Positions 24,030-35,739 of a stretch of 64,000 bases of DNA are shown here, in pieces (the stretch's first letter is position 1; every line of letters begins with the position of its first letter). This DNA is from Siniperca chuatsi (lineage: Eukaryota > Chordata > Actinopteri > Centrarchiformes > Sinipercidae). The stretch is taken from contig NC_058052.1 of the NCBI RefSeq assembly GCF_020085105.1, positions 20,455,733 to 20,519,732 of the forward strand, given 5' to 3'. The position numbers and the translations under genes were made by a program. The notes beneath the pieces are model-generated. The model was given only the letters and a program-made list of their open reading frames with translations. It searched no databases and was not told where the DNA came from.

Positions 24030-25515
24030 GTCACAGTATTTAGCTTGTATGTCTTGGTCTTTTCAAAGCTAACATGCTAACTGCAACCTGCTGGACCAAC
24101 TAAAAACTATCAATGGCAAAACCCTCAGTATGCAGACATGTACAAACAGACTTTAGAAATTTGTATAAGAGTTTAATGGAGCCCCAAGGTCAGCACAGTC
24201 TGAAACTAAAAAGATGACAAATGAATCATACACAATATCGAACAGCAGCTGTTTATTTAGAAGGTGCCAGGATGTTTTCGACAAATCGCTAACATAATTG
24301 AATTCCATTATTCAATGGGATTACAAAAACAGAAAGAAGGCGCTCGCATGAAATAATTTTCACTGAGACACTTTTAACACTTAAACATTGCTTTAATGGT
24401 TCCTGAATGCCACAGACAGTAACTAAACTAAGTTACACGTTAAAAGCAATCTTGACACCTTCAGCTGCATCCTTGACCTTGTGTCTCCCTCCGAGTGTGT
24501 ATTGTCTCCCGTTAAGCACCACGCTCCTTCCAGCTCCAGTTTGTGTCACAGTAATAGTGAGACAGCCACTCCCGACTACTGTCTTCACATACTGCTGGAG
24601 GGACGTCTCCACTGACTGTTTACTGCCTTGATCTTATTAGAGGGGACTAGGGGCCTGGCCCACCCACGAGGGAGAGACGGACAGGAGATTGGTTGTTTCT
24701 GGAGAACATAGGTTCACTACTCTGATATATTTAAACCTTAAAGGCATGAGTGTTATGGTAAACATTTCTACATACTAAATACATATTAAAATAAGATGGC
24801 TTATAAACTTTTTAGAACGTTGTATTAACAATAATAAACCCCCAAAACACTTTCCCCCCATCATTTATAGATGCCAAAATATAAATAGGCCTATATTTCC
24901 AAAAGTTATTGCTATCTTTTAAGTAGTTTGTTTGATACATGAGATACTATAACTGCTCAATGACTGGAATTAACCAAACACAATTTAATCAGCACATTAA
25001 TCACGAATAACTGTCACTGTTTTGAGAGCAGTGCAACATGGCTGTGTACACTACACAGCACTACTCATACATACAGTTGCTTCATACATTAAAATATTAC
25101 ATTAAAGTCCAACTAAAATCATATTTAGTCAAAAATAATGTCAGTGCTTGTTAAAAATATATCGTTAGTTTTTTATTATAAAAAGGAAATAAACAAGTTA
25201 TTTGGGGAAATATCAGAAATTCTCCTTTTCATCCCGCTGGAGGGGCGTGTCACTGTCTGTGTCCTTGTTTTATTGACAGCAGCTGAACTCCATCAGGGGA
25301 ACAAGAGAAAAAGTACATGCTGTGACATTTGCAGGTACGTTTACATGCTGTTTACTGTGCTGCACCTGAGCAGCTACTGATGTGCACTTTTTCCTTGTTG
25401 AATGTTTGTTTGGTCGCTCGTTCAACACGCTATGGTGCAAGACAAGGCGTGTGTTCATGTTTGTAAGCAAGCCGTTCTCATTCACTTTTCGTAGTTATAC
25501 CTATGAAAAGCAATG
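24030..25515. other. Unannotated DNA
   Basis: No gene or clear repeat was seen. Confidence 0.35.
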
Positions 25516-25524
25516 GACTATAAT

Positions 25525-25925
25525 TCGTATATAAACCACGTAATCGGGAGCCACGAGGCAGTTACATATTTCAAAAGGCGGCAACCTCTAGTGGCTTCAG
25601 TAATTATGACCGGATCAAAAGAGGAAGTCAGATGAGGAAGTATAAGGAGCGTCAAAGTGCATACAGGGAGGTGGACGGTGTGGATAGATGGGTCAAACAC
25701 AGGACTTTCACCCAGGAGACCCTGGTTCATGTCCCATGTGAAACCAAAAGCCAATGTTGGCTTATTTTAAGTTACGTGAGTTACTAACTTAAAATACTTA
25801 TTTGAACCGTAATTGTGAGCCTTTCCTAAACCTAACCAAGTAGTTTTGGTGCCTCAACCTAACCAAACTATGACCGTTTCACAACGTTAACCACGTGTTT
25901 ATTGTTTCCATGATGGCGAAGGTCC
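25525..25925 (-). repeat. Dispersed repeat family A, second inverse copy
   Basis: 'cctttcctaaacctaaccaa', 'tggtgcctcaacctaacc' and 'tgtttccatgatggcgaagg' correspond in inverse orientation to the conserved phrases of copy 1. Confidence 0.6.
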
Positions 25926-26371
25926 GGTACGCCTGTTGCTGGACATTCGTAGAATTAAGCCCGAAAAATGGTGCATTACTTTTCGGAAGATATCTACAAA
26001 CCGTTGTATGGGGCTAAGTTGCAGTAAGTTAGATAAGAAGGAAACTTATCCAGCAGTTACAGAGCAACATTATGATTCATTTGAAGTCGAATTTCTGGCC
26101 AAGTAATATTCACTCTCATTTAGCTTTTAGAAATATCTGGATCTTTAGCTACTAAATGCTCCACTATGGTCACCAGCTAGTCTCTAAATCTGTCTGTGGT
26201 TTGGTGCTGAGCAGGTAGTGTACAGTTGGTTTTTAGAGCTTTTTCACTGAAAACAGCCTACTGTGGCCGGAAACAACAACATGACAGCAGTGAGAGTGAA
26301 CCATAAATTAAAGTTGCGGGCGGACAGCTAAACAATGAGCTAAAACTCACTAGCTGCAGATTCCCTGTACA

Positions 26372-26553
26372 GTATCTGGGGGTCGGGACATCCACAAGGG
26401 GTTGCAACATAAATCTACAGGGTTGCAAGACGATTAACATACATACATGCCTTAAATAAAACTACAAAAAATGACACCCTCACTGATGAGTCACAAGTAG
26501 ACATTTCTTTTTTTTAAGGGGTCACATGCCAAAAAAGTTGGAAACCACATGCT
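26372..26553 (+). mobile_element. hAT-like element, second copy (5' truncated)
   Basis: It starts inside the family at 'tctgggggtcgggacatcca' and ends 'gttggaaaccac', with 'gagtcacaagtagacatttc' in common with the 23.5-kb copy. Confidence 0.55.
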
Positions 26554-26784
26554 CTAAATCACTGTATTTAGCCTGATCTAATATTAAGTATTAAGCCTGT
26601 GTGAAAGAAAAGTTTCTCAAAAGCCTGACCTGGGTCTCTAAAGACTCAAAGTATGTGTACAAGAGTTTATTACATCTTGGAGGAGCACATCACCCAATAA
26701 ATGCTCACTCTGACTCCCCAGTGTTTGCACAGAAAGATGTTTAGATGCTCTACACACACATAGATATACTGAAAATCAGTGTCC

Positions 26785-27120
26785 CAGCAGACACAATACT
26801 GGGTCAACTTTACCCAGTACCAGTGGGTTGTTTTGACCCAGTGTTAGTGTTCAACAAGCTCAAGTTTTACCTTAAAACTGTCACAAATGTATTGTTAGTT
26901 TTGCACATGACATTGAGGCATATAATTAGCAATCAGTAACAAATAGTGACATGTAAGTTTAAAAAGAGCCATAACATAACCCAACAGTAACATAGAAAAT
27001 AACACTAAGAATGAGTCAAAACAACCCATTGTCTTGTGTGGTTTTGTTCCCATGGGAACTGTGAAAAGGTAACCCAGAATTGACCCAAATTGGGTAAATT
27101 TCGACCCAATGAGTGTAACT
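26785..27120. mobile_element. Foldback MITE (ACCCAGT/ACTGGGT type)
   Basis: 'actgggtcaactttacccag' and 'gggttgttttgacccagt' at the left face 'gagtcaaaacaaccca' and 'gacccaaattgggtaaat' at the right as inverted repeats. It is non-coding. Confidence 0.6.
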
Positions 27121-28160
27121 AACTGTCCTTTTGCTGCCCAGAAAACTGATGTGAGAGGGCAGAGAGCCACTTATGAAGGAGAGAAAGATAAAAAGTTAGA
27201 GGGTTGCAAGAGAAGAAGCAAGCAGAGCCAGAATCTGGAGAGAAGAAGGAGTAGAGACAGTAAGCGAGAAAGAGTGTGAGAGGAGGAAAGAGATAAAAAA
27301 AAGACACGAACAGAGGAATAAAAGGAAAGTGAGGAGCTTACGCTGTGAAAAGAGCACATTAGGGGCGACCTGCTGCGACGGTAGTGTGGGGAACGTGAAT
27401 AACTGCCTCCATTTAGACCAGTGTCCTGGTGGTGTGGAGCTTGGGGCCTCAGATGGACACACAGACACTCAAAAAACACAAAAAAAAACCATAAATAAAG
27501 CAAAAGAAACCCAAAAGCATGTGTTCCTGCACAAATTGATACCTGACACACACACACACACACGTTCACACACCTCGTCTGAGCTCTCCTCTGTCCCTCT
27601 CATTCACACATTTCTCCACATTGGCCGGATTAGGAACACTTTCTCTTGGGTGTGCGAGGCTGCCCCACACACAAAGAAACACTTGGGGACAGGATTAGTA
27701 GGCTTACAGCGGATTCACATATGTCCAGTTCAAGCAATTGGTATTCAAAGCTTTACACTTTCAAATGCCACCAAGAGAGAGCAAAGCCGACCAGCGCTTT
27801 TCTTTGCATTGGCAGCACCTTTATGAGAAGGGCTCTTTTGCTGGGCCAACAATGAGGCCGTGAATACACATTTTTACTGTTCTACCAGGGGGATCTTATT
27901 GGGCACCGAGAAGCGTTTGAGACAGACTTTATTATCCAGGTTTGAAGAGCTGGGTGGGTATGCAGACGGATGGATGGAAGGATAGACAGATGGATGGATG
28001 GAGGGATGCTGAGGTGGTGGTCAGAGGACGAGTGCTTCAGTTACTTCCACATGTTATTGTTGGTGGCCCGTTCCTCCACTCCACCGCCACAAAACAGATC
28101 TGGAGTAGACTCTTCAGAGTGGAGAGAGCAGCTCTCAGCAGCTCAATATAAACAATACTG
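27121..28160. other. Unannotated DNA with short simple repeats
   Basis: It contains a purine-rich tract (27160-27330), a short (CA)n near 27547 and GGAT-rich simple sequence near 27967-28005. The 165-codon open frame across part of it is not protein-like. Confidence 0.4.
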
Positions 28161-28199
28161 ACTCAATTTAATGTATTCTCCCAATATTTTACTACAACA

Positions 28200-28490
28200 C
28201 ACACCTTTAGGGAGCTGTCTGTTCGCTGATGAATCGATAAAATATGTCTTATGATAGATCAATGTTTTGTGTTAATTTTCATATACTGGTGTATTGTATA
28301 ATTTTGAAAATATAGTAGTAGTGATTTTATTTTTTAGTTTATTCCTTGACTGTTTCTCTAGTTTGCTGTTTGTAACACTCCTTGTTTTGTATTTTTAGAT
28401 TATTTTTATGTGTGAATGAATGTTTGTGTGTTTGTTTGTCAAATCGCCCCCTGAGGAACAAATAAAGTATTTTGAATTGAATTCTTGAAA
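28200..28490 (+). mobile_element. Probable LINE 3' tail
   Basis: The stretch 'cgccccctgaggaacaaata' followed by 'aagtattttgaattgaatt' has the form of a fish LINE 3' end: a polyadenylation-like AATAAA with a short tail repeat. No reverse transcriptase coding was seen upstream. Confidence 0.4.
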
Positions 28491-28647
28491 CGCCATAATG
28501 TCTTTATTGTAAGCAGTTTTGTTTAGTATTTTGATTCTCATTTAATCTACATTTTAAAATAATTAAGTGCTGAATAATATTAATCAAAATAGAGTTTGTT
28601 CCTATTTTAATATTGTTAACAAAAACCCCCACAGCTATAAGCTATTA

Positions 28648-29653
28648 CAGTTTTTTCCAGTTGCTAACAAGCATTGTTCACTACTGAAACCACATTTTCA
28701 AAACTCTTCACACAGTCAGCGAAACAGAAGTCAATGCAGACCAAACTGTGAACCATTTTTCATTGCTTTCAGACAAAATGCATTCAGTGACCACACTTTT
28801 CAAAATTCAGGAACTGTTTTCCCATTTGTACTCCACAACATGCAAAATACTGTGTATTTTCAGCACATTTTTCTAATGCTAACACACTGCATTCAAAATG
28901 ATTACAAACACATTCAAAACAGAATGATGGCAAATTCCAAGCATTTATGCAGTAATTATTTTAAAATACTGAAAGTATACTAAAATACTGGAGGCAATGA
29001 ATGCGGGGTGTGGAAACATTTCTCCTGAAGGCTGCCAGGGATGGATCAGACATCCCAGGAGGTCCTTTCCAAGATGCCAGAGACGACATCAGATGTGATG
29101 TTGATGAGAACTTGTGGCCAAATGAAAGAGAGAGAGCAGACTAGAACCAACACTGTAATTTACTATAATGAACAACTACACATGTTGTTACAGTAATGTG
29201 TAGAATGTATTTTATTTATTCTTTTTTATTATCATTGCAGCCCTGGAGTTTCCCCCCTCTTTTTTCACCTTTTGGTTATAATTTTCAAGTACTATATTCA
29301 TATAAAAAAATTAAATATTGATTAATTTCTGATTCATTCCTGTTACAGATGCTTTCAATAAAGTGAAATTGTGTTACAGTATTTATGTGGAAAATCACTG
29401 ACACTTTAAAAAAGAAAAGTTCATCAATCATGTAATGCTCCCTGTTGTTAGTGTTTTTTAGGTCAGTGTGTTGTGAATGAAATGTGTGTTTTCTGAATGA
29501 GAATTGTTGCCAGTGTTATGTTGGTCTGAGTGAGTTTTGTAGGTGAGATTAACTGTTTGGCCAACATTCATGCTGGTAATGCAGACTGTGTGAAGAGTTT
29601 TGAAAATGTGGTTTCAGTATTGAACAATGCTTGTTAGCAACTGGAAAAAACTG
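28648..29653 (+). mobile_element. Mariner/Tc1-like element with decayed transposase
   Basis: The 1006-bp element has inverted ends starting CAGTTTTTTCCAGTTGCTAA and is flanked by TA (28646-28647 and 29654-29655). The ends match as inverted repeats over about 68 bp with about one mismatch (C versus A after 'ttgttca'). Inside, at about 29017-29145 (+), the end of a mariner-type transposase is readable: GWIRHPRRSFPRC, then after a frameshift DDIRCDVDENLWPNER and a stop. The catalytic DDE/D region is missing, so it is non-autonomous. Confidence 0.85.
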
Positions 29654-29655
29654 TA

Positions 29656-30324
29656 AATATAAAACAATAATGATAATAATGAAAATGAAGAAGTGAAAAA
29701 TGATCCTCCAGTAACACATGGAAGCAATGAGAAGTTTATGAAGCTCCGGACTCTGACGCCCACTTGCTGCCATATGGCCAGCAGAGTGCCGAGTGTCGGA
29801 GCGGGCAAGTTACCTCTGTCCCAGCGGAGGCCACGCACCCCTGCGGCAGCAGGAGCCGCTGAATGGGAAAGCAATTTCCCTTCCCATTCCTCCTCATTCC
29901 CTCAGGCAACCACCGGCCGAACCGCTGAGACTTTGGTTAAAATGTGACTGTCCGAGATTAAACACCACTCTCACTGTGTGAGAGGCTGATAAAGTTTTTA
30001 ACAGAACACAACCTGGTCTCTCCTTTTCCAATTTTGGTGCCTGTGAGATCAAAAATGACATTTTTCGCGATGTTATAACAATGATTTTGTGCTTAAAATG
30101 TACATTGCGCAGCTCACAAAAATGCTCAGCAGACAAGGCAGGCCACAACGAATACAGTGTTTCAGTAGATTTTGAAAGATAAAGTGGAAGAGGCTCAAAA
30201 CAGCTTCCAAGACATGTATAACTTTTACAAAAATCTGATAAAAGAAGCAATTTTAAAACTGACCAGTTTGTCCCAGGAAGAGCAACTTTTTGATCCACGA
30301 GAAGGAGAGAAGATGAAGAAGAAC
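29656..30324. other. Olig3 upstream region
   Basis: Unique sequence between the mariner-like copy and the AGA tract. No gene was seen. It may contain proximal regulatory sequence. Confidence 0.4.
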
Positions 30325-30376
30325 AGAAGAAGAAGAAGAAGAAGAAGAAGAAGAAGAAGAAGAAGAAGAAGAAGAA
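30325..30376 (+). repeat. (AGA)n purine tract upstream of olig3
   Basis: AGA triplets run for about 50 bp and end some 165 bp upstream of the TATA box. The poly-Arg/poly-Ser/poly-Leu open frames across it are artefacts. Confidence 0.95.
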
Positions 30377-30542
30377 AGAGAAGAGGCGCGCTGTGCCCCC
30401 AACAGTGTCCTGACAATGGCAGTGAATGGTTGCGCACCGCGGTCACTGGGACAGTCAAAGCACACCGCCCCCTTTCTAACGGGCACGTCATCCTCCTAAC
30501 TAGGCGTTATGAATAGGAAAGCCGCTTTTGTCTGCCCGCATG

Positions 30543-30550
30543 TATAAATA
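30543..30550 (+). promoter_or_regulatory. TATA box of olig3
   Basis: TATAAATA in 'gtataaataccc'. A start site at about 30570-30580 would give a leader of about 250 nt that is purine-rich (GA runs at 30595-30620 and 30717-30780). No other TATA lies between it and the ATG. Confidence 0.65.
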
Positions 30551-30639
30551 CCCACTATCAGTGTCCTCCTCACCGCAGAGATACAGACACGCAGAGAGAG
30601 AGAAAAGAGAGAAAGTCGGCAGAGGCAAAGTGGTCACCG

Positions 30640-30645
30640 ATGTGA
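30640..30645 (+). other. Minimal start-stop uORF (ATGTGA) in the olig3 leader
   Basis: An ATG is followed immediately by TGA in 'caccgATGTGAtaag', about 190 nt before the main start. It appears to be the only upstream ATG in the predicted leader. Its context is weak (C at -3). Start-stop uORFs can stall or divert ribosomes; an effect here is inference. Confidence 0.5.
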
Positions 30646-30828
30646 TAAGAAGGACAGAAGTGTGGGACAGGAGGGATACAGACAACATCAGGTGACTAGA
30701 GTGACTAAAGGCTCCAGAAAGAGAGAGAGAGAGAGAGTAAAAAGAGAGAGGAGAGAGTGAAAGTGAGAGAGAGAGGGAGGAAGCCAGCAGCGACCTCCTA
30801 CCCAACAACCTCGAAGCGAACCCATAAA

Positions 30829-31686
30829 ATGAATTCAGACTCCAGCTCGAGCAGCAGAGCCTCTTCCCCGGACATGGACGGCATGTTCCTCCGAGACCAC
30901 CACCCGCACCACCATCACCACCACCACGTCGGCTCATCAGTGTCCTCATCTACGCAGAGCGGCGAGCAGCAGCGCCAGAAGATAACCGGCGGCGAGCACC
31001 TGCGGTCTGGAGACGCCAAGTCAGCGTCAGTAGGAAGCAGCAGAGACAGAGACAGCAACAAGTTCAAACTGAAGAAACAAGTCACCGAGGAGGAAATGTA
31101 CCACCTCCGTCTCAAGATTAACGGCCGGGAGCGGAAACGCATGCACGACCTCAACCTGGCCATGGACGGCCTGCGCGAGGTGATGCCCTACGCGCACGGG
31201 CCCTCGGTGCGGAAGTTGTCCAAAATCGCCACGCTGCTTCTCGCCAGGAACTACATCCTGATGCTCACCAGCTCCTTGGACGAGATGAAGCGGCTGGTGG
31301 GAGAGATTTACGGAGGGCAGCACTCAGCTTTCCACTGCGGCACCGTGGCAGGTGGACACTCCGGGGGCCCCGCTGCTGCAGCCGCTGCCGCGGCCGCCGC
31401 CGCCGCGCACCAGGTGCACCCTCTCCTCGGGAGCGCGCTGTCTTCCTCCACGACCTCCACTCTGTCGGGCGCACTGCCGGGGCTCACGTCTATCCGAGCA
31501 CCCCACTCCCTGATGAAGGGCTCCACGGCTGCGCCCCCGGCCCTGCAGCTGGGCTCCGGCTTCCAGCACTGGGCCGGACTGCCGTGTCCTTGCACCATCT
31601 GCCAGGTGCCTCCTCCTCCACACATCCCCATCACCTCCACCGGCCTCACGAGACTCACAGGGGAGGGCAAGGACCTGATGAAATGA
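30829..31686 (+). CDS. olig3: Olig3-like bHLH transcription factor
   Basis: The 285-aa product starts at the ATG at 30829 (context aaaATGa). The frame is open further upstream but without a usable ATG. The N-terminus [17 protein letters not shown] is the Olig3-type start. A His run (24-33) precedes the bHLH domain at about 93-152, with basic region [12 protein letters not shown] and helix/loop [15 protein letters not shown] residues at 120-130 ([10 protein letters not shown]). '[14 protein letters not shown]' follows, then a 12-Ala run (182-193) and the C-terminal signature [19 protein letters not shown] (241-259), ending KDLMK (human OLIG3 ends KDLLK). The length is close to human OLIG3. Olig proteins bind E-boxes in the nucleus, act mainly as repressors, and Olig3 specifies dorsal neural progenitors. 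The gene is intronless, as in the family. OLIG2 is unlikely because its CSMCQ-type C-terminus is absent, but the fish/amphibian paralogue olig4 was not excluded. The bHLH family call is near certain; the symbol is less so. Confidence 0.88.
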   Translation: MNSDSSSSSRASSPDMDGMFLRDHHPHHHHHHHVGSSVSSSTQSGEQQRQKITGGEHLRSGDAKSASVGSSRDRDSNKFKLKKQVTEEEMYHLRLKINGRERKRMHDLNLAMDGLREVMPYAHGPSVRKLSKIATLLLARNYILMLTSSLDEMKRLVGEIYGGQHSAFHCGTVAGGHSGGPAAAAAAAAAAAAHQVHPLLGSALSSSTTSTLSGALPGLTSIRAPHSLMKGSTAAPPALQLGSGFQHWAGLPCPCTICQVPPPPHIPITSTGLTRLTGEGKDLMK

Positions 31687-32405
31687 TGCTCGGTGTGTCA
31701 GACAGACATGCAGAGACTGAGAGATGTAATGATGTTTGTAAATAGAGAATTCAGGGCATGAGGGTGGATTTGGCCTCACTGGTGCATGTTGTTGTTTAGT
31801 CTGTTTTCTTGTTTGACGTATGAGAAAAAAAAGTGTTATTTTCCTCCTTGTAACAAGGACTTATAAAGACTGATGATTTTGCCGGGTGAAGGTAAAAAGA
31901 AAAAGTTCTGTGTCATGCAGCAAGATGCCACGATCCGCTTGTGTTTGACTGAGTTTTAGTCTCACACCACAATGTGAAAGGTGAAGGAGGTTTGCATGAA
32001 CATTTTGATTTAATTTGACTTTTTTTTTGTATCAGGCGTCATTTTGTGAAAACGAAGAATGTTCTCTGTGCCTTGTACCAAGGATTTTAAACGAGTTGTA
32101 AATGACAATAATGACATTCATGTGTTTGGCTAAAATTATTCTGCCACCGCGGAAATTTTGTTTTAAAATCTAAGTTTTTAGATTTATGTTTGTTCATTTG
32201 TGCTCCGATTTAAATTTTTTATTTCTATAATTTTTTTGCATGATGGTATAATTATCACAGCATGATTGTTTTTGCTGAACTGAATTTGTTATGCCCAGAG
32301 ACCCCGTGTCTTTATTTTTGTACATTGTTGATGACTGATGAAATATTTATTATCGCCCAGCGTCCCTGGATGACATTTCAATAAAACTGAAATTATGGAT
32401 CATAT
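31687..32405 (+). other. 3' UTR of olig3
   Basis: A/T-rich sequence from the stop codon to about 20 nt past the AATAAA at 32380. Confidence 0.6.
32380..32385 (+). terminator. Polyadenylation signal of olig3
   Basis: AATAAA in 'tttcaataaaactg', about 695 bp after the stop codon. It is the first canonical signal downstream. Confidence 0.7.
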
Positions 32406-32409
32406 CCAC

Positions 32410-33640
32410 TGTCTCGCTCTTTTTATAATCACTATATTTATCATGTTAACTCTGTGTTAAACTTCCTGAAGTCTAGTTTAGGTAAATTCTACTTATTGTT
32501 TTAATGGGTGCACACTGAAAGCTCTTAGGCCCAAAAACCTTCTTCCCTCTAAATCTATTCCTTTATATTAGACAAAACGTATTTAATTCTCGCACATTTT
32601 TCAGTATTTAAATATGATTGTAAATGTTATTTTGTGTTATACTTTAATAAACTACAGCAAGGCCTCGATGTGTTGACTTTCACAGACTATATTTCTTTCT
32701 TCTTTCTATATTGCTTTTTTACTTATTTGAAATAAACGAAGATAATGAAATTGAACATAATAGATACTAACAACGATATTTTGATTATAGACAAAATATT
32801 TAAAAGGAAAACCACAAATGAGTGAAAATTACTCAGATAATCGGCTTCTCCCCCCCTTAAATGATTCTTACCGAAACTGAATTTTCCTGTTTATAAGACG
32901 AGTAGCAGCACTTTAAGGATTTTGTTTGTTTGTCTGTTAAAACTTAATATTTTGGATACAGCTCTAAAATTAAGTGCGGAGAGGCCGAAAGCTATACAGG
33001 TCGATTTTCTGCAACCACAAGCCACTTTAAAACAATTTCAAACGGATATTCAAACCTGATTTTACATCAGCTGGTAATTTTATTTTGCATCGACAGGCCC
33101 CATGTTGCACAATAACACCAGCTTATAATGAGTTAAAACACAGACGTGGTCAGACAGCATATATTCAACATTTCGGAGCAGCCAACACAAATGTTAAGAA
33201 GGGGAAAATGAGGATGAAATGAGGGACTGGGCTGCAGCCTATAATGGAGCCCAGTTGAATTGTTCCCTGTAGCAGCTAGAAAGTGATCCGCCTTGGGGAG
33301 CGCAGAGCAGTTTGTCCGCCGGGTCCCTCGGGTGTTTCTCCGTCTCATCTCTGCAGCGACAGAATGTATGTTTGTGGGGATTACAAGTTAATTGTTCATG
33401 GGGGACCAAGAGGAGAAAATCACATCACAGAAAGCCGTCGGGATTACAGGCTACTAAATGCAGAAGATTATACATTCAGACCCCCTCCTCGGCCTCGCCG
33501 CATGCAAATGAGTGTGTGGATTAAAAAAATAAAGGAAGAAAGACAGAAAAAGAAAAGGAGAAGAAGCCCTTTTGTAACTTATTTGGAGGGAAGAAAACAC
33601 AAGTTCTGTGGTTAAGTTGAGAAAGAGTGAAAGAGTTCAT
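32410..33640. other. Unannotated DNA downstream of olig3
   Basis: Mostly A/T-rich. Short open frames at 33283-33615 are not protein-like. No repeat end was recognised. Confidence 0.35.
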
Positions 33641-33649
33641 TTTACACTT

Positions 33650-33960
33650 CTTCTTTTTTTGTCTTTAGGAATGAGTATACCCTGTCTGTCCCTCGCAGGC
33701 TGCCAGATGGGATGTAAATAGCTGGGTAGCTGCAATGGCCTTTTAACCACACAACACTGAGGAGGATGTTGTCAAGGGAAGCTGGCGGTTTGCGAGTTAA
33801 TAGTCATGAGTTGGGGTAATTACTTAAGGTTTATTATGCTCTGGTTTCAAAGGAAATGGACTCTTCAATAGACCGAGAAATACTTCTTAATTCTGGCTAA
33901 TTAGGAGCTGAGTAAAGCAGCGACAACTGCTGCTGCTGCTGCTGCCATCAAGCACTGTTA
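33650..33960. promoter_or_regulatory. Possible 3' regulatory block of olig3
   Basis: Unique sequence contains GGTAATTACTTAAG near 33814 and GGCTAATTAGG near 33895, with no open frame, about 1.3 kb past the olig3 polyadenylation signal. Conservation was not tested. Confidence 0.3.
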
Positions 33961-35308
33961 CATTCATGGAGGGGGATCACTTGTAAGTAAGCCACAAAAT
34001 AATGCAAGAAACAATCATGCACATGCAAATAACATGCACAAAACAAATGCAAACCATGGCAGTTGCATGTTTAAGAGATGAATGCAAATCACTGCTTTTT
34101 CAGTTTTATTCTGGGAGTGTAAATCTTGCAGTTTGGTCAATGATCATGTGGTAACAGGAGTATTTATTGCTACTGACCTGCACACTAAAATGTAAGATTT
34201 TTCTACTGTGATTCAGCTAAAAGCCTACAGGTAAATGAAAAAATGAAAAAGTAATAGCACATTTGCAAACAATGGTTGAATTATGTGTTTTCTGTCACTG
34301 TGTTTATCATAATGGAGGGGCTTATCTTCCTAGCAGGGTTCACAAAAATGATCCTCATTAGACTCAGACCTTTATTTATACTTTTGCCTAATCATGTAAA
34401 TCCCACTGACATTCAAATTCCTCTTCTTCATTCAGGGAGGCCTAGCTAAGACAGGGAGCTGGAGAGGATAATTATGCAACATAACAAATAAAACTAAAAG
34501 TAAAAAACAGAATATATTAAATTAAAGATTAAAATATTGAACAAGAAAAAGAAAAGAGAGGCAGAGAGCTGTAAAAAAAACAGCTATAAAATGCAGAAAC
34601 ATTTTGTTGTTTCACAGGTTTTTGAGCATCGTTATATTCTATCAATGGCAACTGGCAAACTGAAGAAGCTTTTTAACACTTATTTTGATTTTTTCTTTCT
34701 GCTTTGTAAAAGTCTGCAGCAAGAGTCAAACCCTCGAAGCATAAAGGTGAGAAAGATCACGCGTGAATACATGAATAAATGGGCCAAAATAAATGAGTTG
34801 AGTTAACTTTATTTTCATTACGTTGTTGTTAGGAACAACATTCAACACAACATACTACTAACAAAACCATCACATGCATAAGAACATATTAAAATACATA
34901 AAGTAGCATAAATATAAAAGATAAGCTAAAAACAATACGTCTATAAGTATGAAAGGTTTGCACAGAAGTCAAATATGCAAAATAATAAATAATTACAAAG
35001 ACAACCATAAACTAAAAACAAAATACCGTAAAGAGTCGAATAGCCTCAGGGAATGTACTTCTTTGAAACTGTTCAGATTCAAAACAGAGTTGTCTGTGCT
35101 GCATATATAACTAAGACGGACAGACAGATAGGATAGGACAGATATCACCAGAAATCCTGTTTCAGGCCGATGACTGAATGGACTTGTGGCCATCAGCTCC
35201 TCTTTTCGCGAGGTGTGACAAATGACTGGTCCTTTACAGAGCACACACCTGTTACTGGGAGCCACTTGAGGTTTATCACTTAAAGCAACACTGCTTTGTT
35301 CACCCTCT

Positions 35309-35310
<2 letters not shown>
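33961..35310. other. Unannotated A/T-rich DNA
   Basis: No gene was seen. Confidence 0.35.

Positions 35311-35347
<37 letters not shown>
35311..35347 (+). repeat. (AC)n microsatellite
   Basis: Perfect AC dinucleotides. Confidence 0.97.
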
Positions 35348-35349
<2 letters not shown>

Positions 35350-35739
35350 CAGTAACAGGGCTTTTTTTTCACTCTTGGACACAGATGCTAACAAGTCAAC
35401 ACATGCTGTCAGCCTCGCTTGGTGGCCCCTGTGACCAAGCTGCCTTTTCCTAAACCTAACCTCAAAATATGAAATCTGTAAAGTTGTTTTAATTAAAACA
35501 CACCTTGCCAGCTCCATCATACAGTAGATATGAGCTTTACAAAGCTGCAAATATAAAGCTTTTTAGACACATGTACAAACAGCGAGGGGCATTTAAGGCT
35601 TTTATAACTCCAGAGTTTGTATAAACATCTCATTTGGCAATCGCAGACTTGCTGCATTCACTCTGAAGAGTCCTGCCTGTGTGGAAGTGTGTGAGTGTGA
35701 AGTGGTCTGCTGGTTTGTTTACTTGCTCGGTCAGTGAGC

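Noticed and set aside
27171..27826. Long overlapping frames on both strands (up to 165 codons)
   Set aside because: Purine-rich low-complexity DNA keeps several frames open at once; nothing resembles a protein family.
28567..28983. 138-codon plus-strand frame
   Set aside because: Most of it lies inside the mariner-like element, covering its left inverted end and non-coding interior.
30172..30516. 114-codon frame with poly-Arg, and poly-Ser/poly-Leu frames opposite
   Set aside because: Artefacts of the AGA triplet tract upstream of olig3.
30757..30828. N-terminal extension of the olig3 frame
   Set aside because: The frame is open but starts at GTG inside a GA-rich leader; the family start MNSD fits the ATG at 30829.
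30829..31686. Identity as olig2
   Set aside because: The N-terminus ([15 protein letters not shown]) and the [10 protein letters not shown]...KDLMK C-terminus are Olig3-type rather than Olig2-type, despite the EPCIP neighbour.
34993..35550. 185-codon minus-strand frame
   Set aside because: Extended by the AC array (poly-Cys-Val); no conserved features.
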